A stretch of DNA of 27,336 nucleotides from Zancudomyces culisetae (Eukaryota > Kickxellomycota > Harpellomycetes > Harpellales > Legeriomycetaceae). Shown here in pieces: positions 10,360 through 19,416 of this stretch (positions are counted from its first letter, which is position 1; every line of letters begins with the position of its first letter). The DNA lies in contig LSSK01000046.1 in the NCBI GenBank assembly GCA_001969505.1, positions 1-27,336 on the forward strand. Direction: 5' to 3'. The notes below the pieces were generated by a model. That model was not told where the DNA came from and searched no databases. It was given only the letters and a program-made list of their open reading frames with translations. A program made the translations under genes and the position numbers.

Positions 10360-11163
10360 TCACTGGTTTTTGAATGGTGGATCTTCGGCATTCGATTTTT
10401 CAATAGCTTTTAATACCTCTCCTTCATCGTCATAAACAAGTACACCGCCCTTCCAGGTGGAATGTGCCAAACCTATAGCCTTGTTTCTTTCGTACTCGTG
10501 TAGTATCATTTCTTCAGTACCTTTCCAGTCCTTATAGAGCTGAAGGTTTTGTCTGCCGATCAGCCGCATGCATTTAATTCTCAGGTCATTTACACTCTGA
10601 TAAATCATACAAATAGCGTTCTTATAGTTAGTAATATCACTATTATCTATATTTTTATCATCCAATTACATGTCCTCTGATATATGAATACATGATACTT
10701 ATCACTAAGATTAATTATGTAGTTGATTTACCCATTTTGGCAGCAAATTTTCGGAAATTTCTCTAAAATGGCTTACTCCATACAGTTCCAATCCCTTTAT
10801 TAAAGCCCTTTTCTCTTCTTCTCCCCATTTTACCTGTTCCTCTTCAACGTAATCGTGAGGCTTAGCAAAGTATCTATTGAATTATTTCTTTACGTTTTCA
10901 TTTTTTTTCTTCTGTGGTGATTTAAAGCAAATTTTTAACCCAGTTCTATTCACTAAGATAAAAAATAACCGATAAGGCGTAACAGTCAAAAATATGTACT
11001 TGTATTGTATGATAAATATTTACTCTTGGTTCAGATCACCATTTTCAAAAATAATGTTGTGGGTTTCAGGCATATTGGGTCTCCTGCAGAATTCAATCCG
11101 CATATCTCTAACCCATTGTTGCTTTTGTTTCCAGAATTCGTCTATTGCGAGAGTCTCGGTCAT
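10360..11163 (-). CDS. Small Myb/SANT-like (helix-turn-helix) protein
   Basis: Three exons on the minus strand, 11163-11024, 10873-10732 and 10596-10360, give 172 residues. Donors are GTAAAT for both introns. The second intron ends with a perfect TACTAAC branch site followed by TATCAG. Residues about 61-110 resemble a single Myb/SANT repeat: KWGEEEKRALIKGLELYG (Trp63) followed by F83 and the helix ending LPKWSVNDLRIKCMRLIGRQ. After it comes a motif-rich tail with LYKDWKG, HEYERNKAIG and WKGGVLVYDDEG. The combination recalls a conserved fungal family of small Myb-like proteins whose function I cannot name. It is probably nuclear and DNA- or chromatin-associated, by inference from the fold. It is convergent with the tail-anchored gene and has a 2.2 kb gap upstream. 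Confidence 0.82.
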
Positions 11164-12376
11164 CTTTATTTTATTGAAATCAGGCTTGTGTTAATTATTT
11201 TATGTTTGAATATATTAAAAGCTATAAAAGTGTGTAAATATAAATATATTTCAAATATGGCAAAATCATGTTTACTTCTCGGCGAGATGGCCAATTATCA
11301 GAGATATGGAAATCGGTACAATTTTGATGCATTTCTTTCACTATAATGAGGAAAACACATGTAAACACATTAAAATGTATCTGCAAATGTAAAGGACAGT
11401 TGGGTGAACCCTTAAGCAATTTTTTTTCGAGTCACTAAAACGCTACAGGCCCAGCTATAATACTGCTATTCAATTATACCCTACATCTAAGACGTCCCAA
11501 TTAGCTTGGATATGCTTATGCTTTGTATATTTTTGATCGACAATGGTAACTATAACCATAAGATACATAGCAAAATGCTAAGTGTAGGAGAGTGTAACAC
11601 TATGCTTTATGTAACTTTTAAACTCTGTATTGCCCTGACACGTATTGCTCAATGTATTAGCGTAATAAGGTCTATATTATCTCTAAAATGTAAAAAAAAA
11701 GGAGCAGAGAAAAAAATAATAATATTCACAGCTTTATATTTGGAAATGTGTATTTTATGAATACGATTTTATCAAGCAAACAGAAACAAGCCTGTTTTAG
11801 CCTCAGTACTATACAGTCCAGAAACATAAAAACACTTTCAAAAAAGAATGTTTTTTGGACACTGGAACTCCCTATTTATTTATTTTTACCATCATGTGGT
11901 GCGTGGTGTTACTAATATAGGTTGGATAAAAAACTAGTGGGACTGACTGTATTGACACTGGATATATACCAAAATCGACAGTAATATGACTTCCTACGCC
12001 ACCTCATCTTGTGAGTAGGTAATTTTATACAAATAGAGGCAAAATCGACAAAACACCTTGGTGATATTATTTCTTCAGCACATTAATAGCTCTGTATCGA
12101 ACTAGCGATATATTGAACAAAATCCTAAACCTAAGGAGGATGAAAAAGAAGGTACCAAATGCAAGTATAAAACTGATCAGAGAATGGCAACAAAAATAAA
12201 TGTAAATAGGATTTAAACACCAGCACAACTTTGTGTATATATCACAAATGCATGTAAATTACGAATGTTTGTGTTTGCGTTTGTGTTCGCATCTACTGTC
12301 CAATATTGAAATTGCTTCAGAACCACTGCTATTAATTACTCATTGAAGGCAAAATTAATCGCAAAAGGAACTGTTG
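11164..12376. other. Intergenic region upstream of the protease relic
   Basis: This AT-rich stretch lies between the start of the Myb-like gene and the decayed protease. It should include the Myb-like gene's promoter. An 84-codon frame at 11506-11760 has no recognisable features. I see no RNA gene or mobile-element termini. Confidence 0.5.
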
Positions 12377-12960
12377 ATGGTTATAGAATTATTAGTATGT
12401 ATGAGTTTTCCTCTAATAAGCAACGTTAAACTTCAGTACAAAAGGATGATCGGGGGTAAGTGGGCAATGGTTGAGATTTTCCTGGGAATAAATCACATTA
12501 AAATGGGTTTAAGCGCGGAAACTAAGAGATGCACAGGTATCATAATATTATGTACTGTTACGCTGAAAGCCGCGCATTGTGTTTATCACGTAGATAAAAG
12601 ACGAATATATATAGCAAAATGGTTTGTATCCCTGAATAGCCTATATAGTTTGAGATACATTAATAAAAAGACAAAATAAACATAGCGAAGGTGACCACAA
12701 TAGAAAAAGCTATTAGGAATAACATCTTTCGGAGAATTTCAAACAGTAAACGGAAAACATGATATTGATTTATTATCTTACCTGCAGAAATACATAGTGC
12801 TTGTGAATTTTAGCATGTACAAAGACAGGATTAACAGCTCAATTTCATAAGGACAATAGCTAGTGTAGCAGTTGGTGGTGTAATTGATCTGGCCACAACA
12901 AACAAATCATTTTTAGTTTCACAGAATATGGCGAGAAAGTATCTCTATATTTTGCTTTTC
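12377..12960 (+). pseudogene. Decayed trypsin-like (S1) serine protease relic
   Basis: A frame from 12377 (ATG) encodes a weak hydrophobic leader, then YKRMIGGK, which resembles an S1 activation site (Arg followed by IxGG). It continues with RCTGIII and LKAAHCVYHVD, matching the CTGTLI...LTAAHC block around the catalytic histidine, then FVSLNSLYSLRYINKKTK before a stop at 12677. After a frame change, INIAKVTTIEKAIRNN may be the catalytic-Asp strand region with the Asp lost. Further downstream, broken frames give ACTKTGLTA, KDNS-stop-C and VGGVIDLATTNK, which look like a degraded GDSGGPVIDLAT block around the catalytic serine. The stop codons, frame changes and lost catalytic residues indicate a dead gene. 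The intact protease at 21449-22300 shares YKRM before the activation site and an FVGVDSL...NNNKT stretch aligning with this copy. The first part is clear; the downstream half is tentative. Confidence 0.72.
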
Positions 12961-13335
12961 TGAAAATTATAAAGTTAAAAAGTAAAACTTGTTATTTATT
13001 TTCACTCACTAATAACTTTATTACAACTCGCAAACAATTCGCAAAACTGTTATGTAGATGGTTTTTGCCTCTTGCAAAAAAAAAAGATAGAAATGCAATT
13101 ACATTTAGGATTGTGGTGTATAAGGTAGATCCCCCCATGCATATTGCTGATTTGCTGAATTAACACCAATATTTAGCTGTTATGAATTGGTAAACAAAAA
13201 ATTTCCCAATTTGTAATTTTTAAAGTTCGTTTATTTTATTATACAACTTTGTCAAACTTGTAAACTGGAGTGAAGCTATAAATATTTAAAAGATCGAGTC
13301 AAACAAGTACAGAAAGAGGTGAGAAAAAGAAAGAA
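12961..13335. promoter_or_regulatory. Upstream region of SRP72
   Basis: This AT-rich region directly precedes the SRP72 start. It includes a run of six C on the coding strand (13132-13137) and an AAAAAATTT element near 13196. The purine-rich stretch just before the ATG (GAAAGAGGTGAGAAAAAGAAAGAA) is probably the 5' untranslated leader. Confidence 0.4.
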
Positions 13336-15491
13336 ATGGCGGTCATAGAAACAGAAAGACAAGAAATCCTTCTAAGGATTATTGAGGGATTGAAAAACAA
13401 AAAGTATGAAATCGTGGTTGAAGAATGCGCAAAATGTGAGTCCTACTTTATTTTTTTTCAATGGAAGGTTGATTTTAAACAGCGATTAAATGGATAAAGA
13501 GATGGTTTTACAATAAAATATATATTATTATATAAATAGACAATCAAGAGGGGCGTAAAGAGAAGAAGGTGGTAGAAATTTTGATCAAGAGCTTGATCAA
13601 GATGGGCAAGTACAGGGACGCCATAAAGGAAATCGATGAAGTGATGGAAGATAGGCGTTTGGCAAAGGTATCGGTGGGATTTGAACAAGGATATTGCTAC
13701 TTTATGCTTGGAGAGTACGAAAAAGCTATTGAAGTAGTGTCAAAGCTGAGCGAAACAGAAAAAGTTCTTCATCTTAAGGCACAAATAGTAAGTTTTGTGT
13801 ATTTTGAAGGAAGTAGCAGGGATTATTTGTGTAAAATTAACCAGATTAAATGTGTATAAAATAAATAACTGTAGTATTACAAAACAGAGGAGTACGAAAA
13901 GAGTATAGAGATATACGAGAGACTTAGAGAAGGTGAAAAGGGTGACACAAAGCAAAGAGATATCGATATCAACATCAGGGCAAGCAAAGCAGCAAAAGCA
14001 CAAGCGGGTAGTCTAAAGGAGGGTGTCAAAGAAGAAGATGGGGGTAGAAGTTATGAAGCGATATTCAATGAGTCCTTTGTAAAAGTTCGTATGGGAGAAT
14101 ACGAAAGGGCGATCGAGGACCTAGAGAATGCGAAGAAGATAGCGGAGACAGAACTTAAAGAGGCAGGCTATTTAGAAGAGGAGATAGAAGAGGAGGTGGG
14201 AATGATTTTAGGCCAGATAGGATATGTAGCATATCTTAAAGGAGATAAAGGACAAGCACTAAGAATATGGCAGCAGGTAGCAAAACAAACAGGTGATGTA
14301 GTGGCACAAGCTGTTAGCATAGCCAACCAAACAATAGTACAGCTGGATAAAAGCAGAGCTGCGAAACACAAAGCCATTAACAAACTCAATACAATCAAGA
14401 ACAGCAAGGCATACAAGCAGATGATGACTGCGCAGAAACAAGTCATTATCTACAACTTGGCGCGACTTTATCTAAGCGTTGGAAATGGGCTAAAAGCCAA
14501 AAAACTTGTCCAGAGCGATAGCAACCTCGCAAAAACTACAGACATGGAGGGTTTGAATGCATACAATTTTGAAACTAGTCAAAATGCGATAACAAAATTG
14601 GTTGAATTGGCACAAAGAGAAAAGCAAAATGTTCCATTGAAATATGTTTACATGGCATTAGATCTCCTTTCAAGAAAGAAATCACCACAAAGTAAAGATG
14701 TTTTCCAGTCTATTGCTGTGCTATTTGATGATTCGTCATTAAACCTTGCTAATTCGATTGAATATGCTCCCAGAATCTCACTACTGCTCAGAAAACTGTC
14801 AAAGAAGCACACTTCCTCTAGCTGCGATGATCTCTGCTCCTCCTTCAAGCGCTGCTTAGCCAAACTACCCTCGTTTTACTCGGCTCTATCCCTTTTCCTT
14901 CTTTCAAACAGCTCTGCCGATTCTGTTTCCTCGCTATCCTCCGCCTTTTCTCTCGACTCTTCCAATCTTTTGTGCGCCGCATATTTGTATCTAGTTTCTC
15001 CAAACACCTCCACTTTGTCTTCCTCTGATTCAGTCTTATCCAAGCATTTGTCCTCTTGCATATCATCGACTGCTCCCTCCTCTCCTCTAAAATCCTCTAT
15101 TAAGTTCCCTTCATATGTATCTTCAAGGGTTCGCTACTCTACTGCTAAGTCGTCAAGAAAACCCCCACAAAAGCTTTCTGCTAAAAAACTTAACACGTTA
15201 AAGGCTAAGAAGCGTCAAAGATACCGTAAAAATCTTCTCTCCAGGAACCCACCTCATTCTCTTTCCCAAAACAAACCCGTTGACCAGGAACGTTGGATAC
15301 CCCTACATGAGCGATCATACTACAGACCCAAGAAGTCTAGAAGGGCTAACACAAACGCCTCTAAAGCCGCATCGGGTGGTGGCACCCAGGGTGCAGTATC
15401 TGCTGAGGCTGCAAATGCGCTAAATTTCAACTCGCCCAAGTCCCAATCATCCAAAAAGTCTAAAAAGTCTAATAAGTCCAAGAGGAGATAG
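13336..15491 (+). CDS. SRP72: Signal recognition particle subunit SRP72
   Basis: Three exons, 13336-13435, 13540-13787 and 13890-15491, give 649 residues, close to the usual SRP72 size. SRP72 binds SRP RNA together with SRP68 and is needed for co-translational targeting to the ER. The N-terminal half holds TPR-like helical repeats (for example KMGKYRDAIKEIDEVM, MLGEYEKAIEVVSKL and MGEYERAIEDLENA). This is followed by the family's acidic segment KEAGYLEEEIEEEVGMILGQ. Near residues 583-594 is the diagnostic RNA-binding signature ERWIPLHERSYY, then GGGTQG, and a Lys/Ser-rich tail. Donors are GTGAGT and GTAAGT. The last intron ends ACAGAG and only the second AG keeps the frame. The central part (about residues 350-470) is unusually rich in Ser and Leu, and there the coding strand switches from purine-rich to pyrimidine-rich. 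Confidence 0.94.
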
Positions 15492-15804
15492 ATTTTTTTT
15501 CACATTTTCCAGCTTTTTTACAAAGTCTTTTTTTTTAACAGCCATTTCCTCTCTAGCAAATAAAAAAGCAGTATCAGAAAAAAAATATTTTTTTGAGCTA
15601 GATCCTCAATCAAGTAAAGACTTTTTACTTCTGTAAAACTCTATTCCTATTAGTAAAAGCGGCTTACAACAAAGAAAGAGTGTATAATAATTAGGAAAAG
15701 CCTAAGCAGTGTAATATAATTTTTGGACAAAAGTAGTATAGAAATTCACCCCCCCTCCCCCTCCACGTTAGGAAACGCGATAGAGCCTGGCAGACACAAA
15801 AAGA
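15492..15804. promoter_or_regulatory. SRP72 3' region and FYV7 promoter
   Basis: This short tandem spacer contains an AATAAA for SRP72 near its left end. A long A/T element (AAAAAAAATATTTTTTT, about 15578-15594) follows, and a C-rich tract lies at 15749-15764, about 40 bases before the FYV7-like start codon. The C tract contains CCCCT, which in yeast is the stress-response element; applying that here is speculation. Confidence 0.4.
15559..15564 (+). terminator. AATAAA polyadenylation signal of SRP72
   Basis: AATAAA lies 68 bases after the SRP72 stop codon and is followed by A/T-rich sequence, as expected for a 3' end signal. Confidence 0.5.
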
Positions 15805-16628
15805 ATGAACAGATCAAAGTCATTCAAGCCCAAGGTTTATGGGTTAGAAAAAATAAGTAAGTGTGTCTTTTGGTTTACTGATGTCTGTAAAGTGTGGAAA
15901 CTTTCTATGATTCCCGTTTTTATGAATTTATCTTTTGGTTTCGTTACTGTTCCAACATTAATTTTGTTTTCGTTTTCATTGCTTTAGAAATCCAAAAACA
16001 AATTCAAAAAAACAAAAGCTCTAAACGCTACAAATCCCTTGAAAAGGCAAAGAAGAACTATCTAAAAAACGACCAACAATCAGATTATTTAAAAAATCTG
16101 TATGCCCAAATTACTTCTGATCCCACTGCAGAAACAGCCTCGCAAAAAGATGCAAATGTAAATAGGAAATCGCCTGACTTTGAGAAAAAAACAAAAAAAG
16201 CAGACAGGAGTAAGCATTCTGGGGAAAACGGTGCTTCGACTGATGATTCTGGTGCCGAATCCGAGGCTGGATCTAATTCCCCATCCGGGTCTGAGCCCGA
16301 CTCCGACTCCGACTCCGAATCAAGCGATGCCAGCCAACACTCAAGCAAAGAATCTAACATTAAACGAAAAAACAAGAACGATGACAATAAAAAACCACGT
16401 AGACACGATCCTTACTCCAAAAATGTTAAAGCACATACACAAAAGTCTAATGATTTATTGGCAAAATCGCAAGAAAAGGCCAAACTGCTAGCTGAAAAAA
16501 GGCGCCAAATCAATACCAAAAAGAAAAATCGAAAACTCAACACATATCTGGCTACAAAAAGAACTTCCAAGGGCCAACTAAATCTTTCTTGTCAGTTGGA
16601 TTTATTACTTAAAAAACACAATCTCTAA
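15805..16628 (+). CDS. FYV7: rRNA-processing protein of the Fyv7/TAP26 (CCDC59) family
   Basis: Two exons, 15805-15856 and 15988-16628, give 230 residues, with donor GTAAGT and acceptor CTTTAG. The N-terminus is strongly basic (NRSKSFKPKVYGLEKI...KSSKRYKSLEKAKKNYLKN). The middle has a Ser/Asp/Glu-rich acidic tract (SGSEPDSDSDSESSDASQ). The C-terminus carries the family signature: a basic helix, then LATKRTSKGQLNLSCQLDLL followed by LKKHNL, matching the KTRKGQPNLN...LLQKI ending of CCDC59 and the Fyv7 tail. Known members act in small-subunit (18S) rRNA processing in the nucleolus. The identification rests mainly on the C-terminus and overall composition. It lies in tandem between SRP72 and ATP14, with its own upstream region. 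Confidence 0.82.
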
Positions 16629-16671
16629 CTTTTAGATTCTCTACCTACTTTTTTTCTGTTTTTGTAAAAGG

Positions 16672-16677
16672 AATAAA
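16672..16677 (+). terminator. AATAAA polyadenylation signal of the FYV7-like gene
   Basis: AATAAA lies 44 bases downstream of the stop codon, after a T-rich stretch. Confidence 0.5.
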
Positions 16678-17438
16678 ACAATCCTTATTTTTTCATCTTG
16701 GTTTCATTAAATAATACATGCTTGTTCACTCGTGGGTCGAATTTCATCAATGACAGTCGGTATGTAGCTGCTCTTGGTCGCGATTTTACATAGAAGAATC
16801 CGGTGTTTGCCGAACTTAATAATTTGACTAGAATTATTCTGGATTTTGCTTTTTTCACCATTTTTTGCGCCTATTTGAAGTGTTGTTATTTTTTCTTGTT
16901 CTCTGAAAGCTCTTTAGCTGTGCTTCCTTGTATTATTTTTAAATTTGTTTCCGCTGTACTTGTTATGTGTTTTTGCAAATGTACTTCTTATTCTAAAGCT
17001 GTTTCTATAACTAGTAACCAGAAATGTGCAAATAATTGCATATCCAACTCTGATTTCAATGAAAAACTGATTAACAGGCATAAAAAATTTTTTCTACTAA
17101 TTAGAGCACTTTCCTCCCCTCTCCCCAGCAGAAAACCGCTTTCATTTGCTCCTCTATATTTTTGCAACTTTTCGTTTAATTTTTCTTTTATCAAATTCAA
17201 AAAAGCTGAGACCTCACGTATGGCCCAAACCAACAACAATGTTTATTTCCTATCCACCCTTTATCAAACGAATCTTTTTTTTCAACTTCACCTCTCCTTA
17301 ATTCAATCACATTTTGCTGGGTTATTTTATATTATATTTTTCTAAAACAGCGCCTTAGAAAATTCATTAAAATTTTTTTTGTTGTTAAAGTTGTCATTCT
17401 TAACTTGAGAAACTACAAAATACCAAACGATATCGAAA
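16678..17438. promoter_or_regulatory. Intergenic region upstream of ATP14, pyrimidine-rich
   Basis: The + strand here is markedly pyrimidine-rich. That bias produces a 180-codon open frame (16803-17345) that lacks an ATG start and has the Phe/Leu/Ser composition of translated T/C-rich DNA, so I do not call it a gene. A C-rich patch (CCTCCCCTCTCCCC, about 17114-17127) lies about 310 bases before the ATP14 ATG. The region probably contains the ATP14 promoter. Confidence 0.45.
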
Positions 17439-18321
17439 ATGTTGTCAATCAGCCGGAGTTTGAAGGTGAGTGTTTAACTTTTTTTTCAGGATTCTCAAAG
17501 GCTGATTCGGACAATCGTGTTCTTACCAATAACTATCTGCCTGCCTAATCTAGACTGTTAACGCCATCCAAATCGCCTCAAGATCTTTTGTCTCTTCTTC
17601 TGCCAATAAAGGTTTGTTTTTTTGTTATTCATTTACTTTCATCCTTTGTTTGGGTTTTTATCTTGTTATTCATATAACTGTTCAACGGCAATTTCTCGTT
17701 TTTTTAAAGCTGAGCAGGACGGATTCCAGATGTGACACAATTTTCTAGAGATCTAAATATTAACTACTATTACCTATTTTCAATTCTAGATATTCTCAAG
17801 GATGCCTATTTGAAGGAATTGCGTAACTACAAGAAGGATCCAAAGGTAATTATAACTTGATTTGATTCAAACCACACCCATCTTCTCGGAGAAGTGCTTT
17901 ATTATGTAGGCGAATTCGAAAGTAGCCATGGTCTAGATTTCCATCAGTTTTTATCACTGTATATTCCATTCACATTGTATTTTACTATTTGATAGGCTGT
18001 AAAAGCCGATGTAGCCGCCAAGGAATTTGTAGAACCACCAAAGCCACAGGTAATTTTTTTTGTTATTTTTTTATCGCTCCTGCTCTTCTATTTAGCGTAT
18101 TAACCCACCATTACGCTTATAAAACATTGGTACTCAAACTACAAGGTGTCAAACTACTAGCCATAAACTAATTTGTGTAGCTTGTTTATTATTTAACTCC
18201 TTCTTTTATACGCTCGAATTTAATCAAATTTACGTGCGCTTAACTCAAATAGACTCCTCAAAAGGCCGACTACACCGAAGATATCAAGACATACCAATCC
18301 GAGGGTTATTTCAAGGTTTAG
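17439..18321 (+). CDS. ATP14: Mitochondrial F1Fo ATP synthase subunit h (Atp14)
   Basis: Five very small exons, 17439-17465, 17554-17611, 17790-17845, 17996-18049 and 18253-18321, total 264 coding bases for 87 residues. Donors are GTGAGT, GTTTGT, GTAATT and GTAATT; acceptors are CTAG, TCTAG, GATAG and AATAG. The first 27 residues form a mitochondrial presequence: basic, hydroxylated and without acids (MLSISRSLK then IASRSFVSSSA). The mature part begins DILKDAYLKELRNYKKDPK, the conserved N-terminal block of subunit h (compare DVIQDLYLRELK in yeast). A Pro-rich linker (EFVEPPKPQTPQK) and an aromatic end (YQSEGYFKV) follow. Subunit h is a peripheral-stalk component at the inner membrane, related to animal coupling factor F6. 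The protein is shorter than the yeast one. The gene carries more intron than exon sequence. Confidence 0.88.
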
Positions 18322-18422
18322 TGCTAGGATATTTTTAGGGGTTACATTTTGAAGTTTAATCGAGCTTTCTTTGTAACCAAGTCGTTTTAGCATTTACTGA
18401 CACTGGTCTAATTTTCAATTTC

Positions 18423-18436
18423 AATAAAAAAATAAA
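18423..18436 (+). terminator. Tandem AATAAA signals downstream of ATP14
   Basis: Two AATAAA hexamers (18423-18428 and 18431-18436) lie about 100 bases after the ATP14 stop codon, consistent with a polyadenylation signal. Confidence 0.55.
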
Positions 18437-18887
18437 GTATTGGTTTACTTGCTTATTCTCTCATCCATCTTATCTCATGGATTAGCATTTGCTTCATTAC
18501 ACCCCCTTCTTCACTAGCAAAGATTTCATGGCGGTGCTACTGGAGAGCTAATTCAAGCCGTTTCCAAACGCATCCCAGTAGAATTTACCACTTCTTTACC
18601 CCCCCCCCCCTCCATCACACCACTACTCTGAGAAACTTCATAGCATGAGCTAAAAAAAACACAAAAATCACTACTTACTAAAACATTTCGTTATAACTTT
18701 GAATGGTTTATTTATTTAGTTTTGAGCCTCCTTCATACCAAATAATTTAAAAAAAACTACTAATAGAAGAGACTAAACGTTTTAAACAACTAAGAAAAAT
18801 AACCTTGTTAAATTCACACATCTCTGTGTGAATTTTCAGGTATAAACGTAAAAAAGGAGAACCCGTACCGAGTTCCAACGTGGGTGA
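18437..18887. other. Convergent spacer between ATP14 and the secreted-protein gene
   Basis: This is non-coding. It holds a run of 12 C at 18599-18610 and, near the right end, a perfect hairpin (listed separately). I see no open frame or RNA gene. Confidence 0.5.
18810..18835. other. Perfect 11-bp inverted repeat with 4-nt loop
   Basis: The arms AAATTCACACA (18810-18820) and TGTGTGAATTT (18825-18835) are exact reverse complements around a TCTC loop. The element sits about 50 bases past the stop codon of the minus-strand gene ending at 18888, so it is probably in that gene's 3' untranslated region. It could be an mRNA stability or 3'-end element, or a cruciform-prone site. Confidence 0.8.
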
Positions 18888-19232
18888 TTAGAAGATCCCA
18901 GTTGCCATAATTAAGATACATCCAGCCACCATTAGTGTACTGATTGTTTCATATGAGAGGTTTCTAATACGGCTAAAACCTCCACTAACATAGCATTCAA
19001 TATGATCTTTCCTGTCTTTGCATCCAGCAATTATTTTATCGTTTAATATGCAGCCTTGTTTATTATCTTTAATGCCACACTTTGAATCTGAAGGACATTT
19101 TCCAGAAAGCGAAAAATCACCAATAATAAACTTCACATTGTTTTCACCGTCACACGATATTTTACCATTAGCACTGCACATAGTAAGAGCTACTAAAAAC
19201 AAAAGACCAAGGGTAATGCTTTTTATCATCAT
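18888..19232 (-). CDS. Small cysteine-rich secreted protein, probably GPI-anchored
   Basis: 114 residues from the ATG at 19232 (the next codon is also ATG). The frame stays open further upstream, but only to a non-ATG codon, so this start is preferred. Residues 1-20 form a signal peptide (MIKSITLGLLFLVALTMCSA) with likely cleavage after the small SAN/G residues. The mature part has six cysteines at 27, 46, 52, 61, 71 and 80, an even number suited to three disulfides. The chain ends with small residues (SGG at 83-85), a short polar linker, and a hydrophobic tail (about residues 98-114) running to the very C-terminus, the pattern of a GPI-attachment signal. I do not recognise the family; the cysteine spacing is not clearly CFEM or hydrophobin. 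A TATA box lies about 160 bases upstream. It may be a cell-surface or host-interaction protein, by inference only. Confidence 0.75.
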   Translation of the reverse strand: MMIKSITLGLLFLVALTMCSANGKISCDGENNVKFIIGDFSLSGKCPSDSKCGIKDNKQGCILNDKIIAGCKDRKDHIECYVSGGFSRIRNLSYETISTLMVAGCILIMATGIF

Positions 19233-19389
19233 TTTCTGTTGCTTTGATTCTGGTAGATTTATTGATTTTCTGGTTAATTTTTCACGCTGTTCAGCTGACA
19301 AGTTGTATTTTATAACAGTATGTAAAAGGTGTACTTTCTTTTGTTTGCGAAACACTTTGGAGTTACGATGTTTGGAAAATTTTTGTCGC

Positions 19390-19397
19390 TTTTTATA
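19390..19397 (-). promoter_or_regulatory. TATA box of the cysteine-rich secreted-protein gene
   Basis: On the minus strand the sequence reads GGTATAAAAAGCG, a good TATA box about 160 bases upstream of the start codon. It lies just downstream of a run of ten C (G on the + strand, 19407-19416). A second TATAAAA (about 19304-19313) lies closer to the ATG and could also serve. Confidence 0.55.
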
Positions 19398-19416
19398 CCT
19401 TTGCGAGGGGGGGGGG

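Noticed and set aside
11506-11760. 84-codon open frame left of the protease relic
   Set aside because: There is no recognisable motif, and the Lys/Ile-rich ending reflects AT-rich DNA. I could not connect it to the relic by a convincing frame.
14168-15066. Several antisense open frames within SRP72
   Set aside because: They are shadows of the SRP72 coding sequence, caused by its strong strand composition bias.
16803-17345. 180-codon open frame on the + strand
   Set aside because: It starts at a non-ATG codon, and its first ATG leaves a shorter frame. Its Phe/Leu/Ser/Cys content reflects the pyrimidine-rich DNA. No domain, signal or splice structure supports it.
19233-19355. N-terminal extension of the secreted cysteine-rich protein by 41 residues
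   Set aside because: The extension begins at a GTG, not ATG, and would bury the signal peptide inside the protein. The ATG at 19232 puts the signal peptide at the N-terminus.
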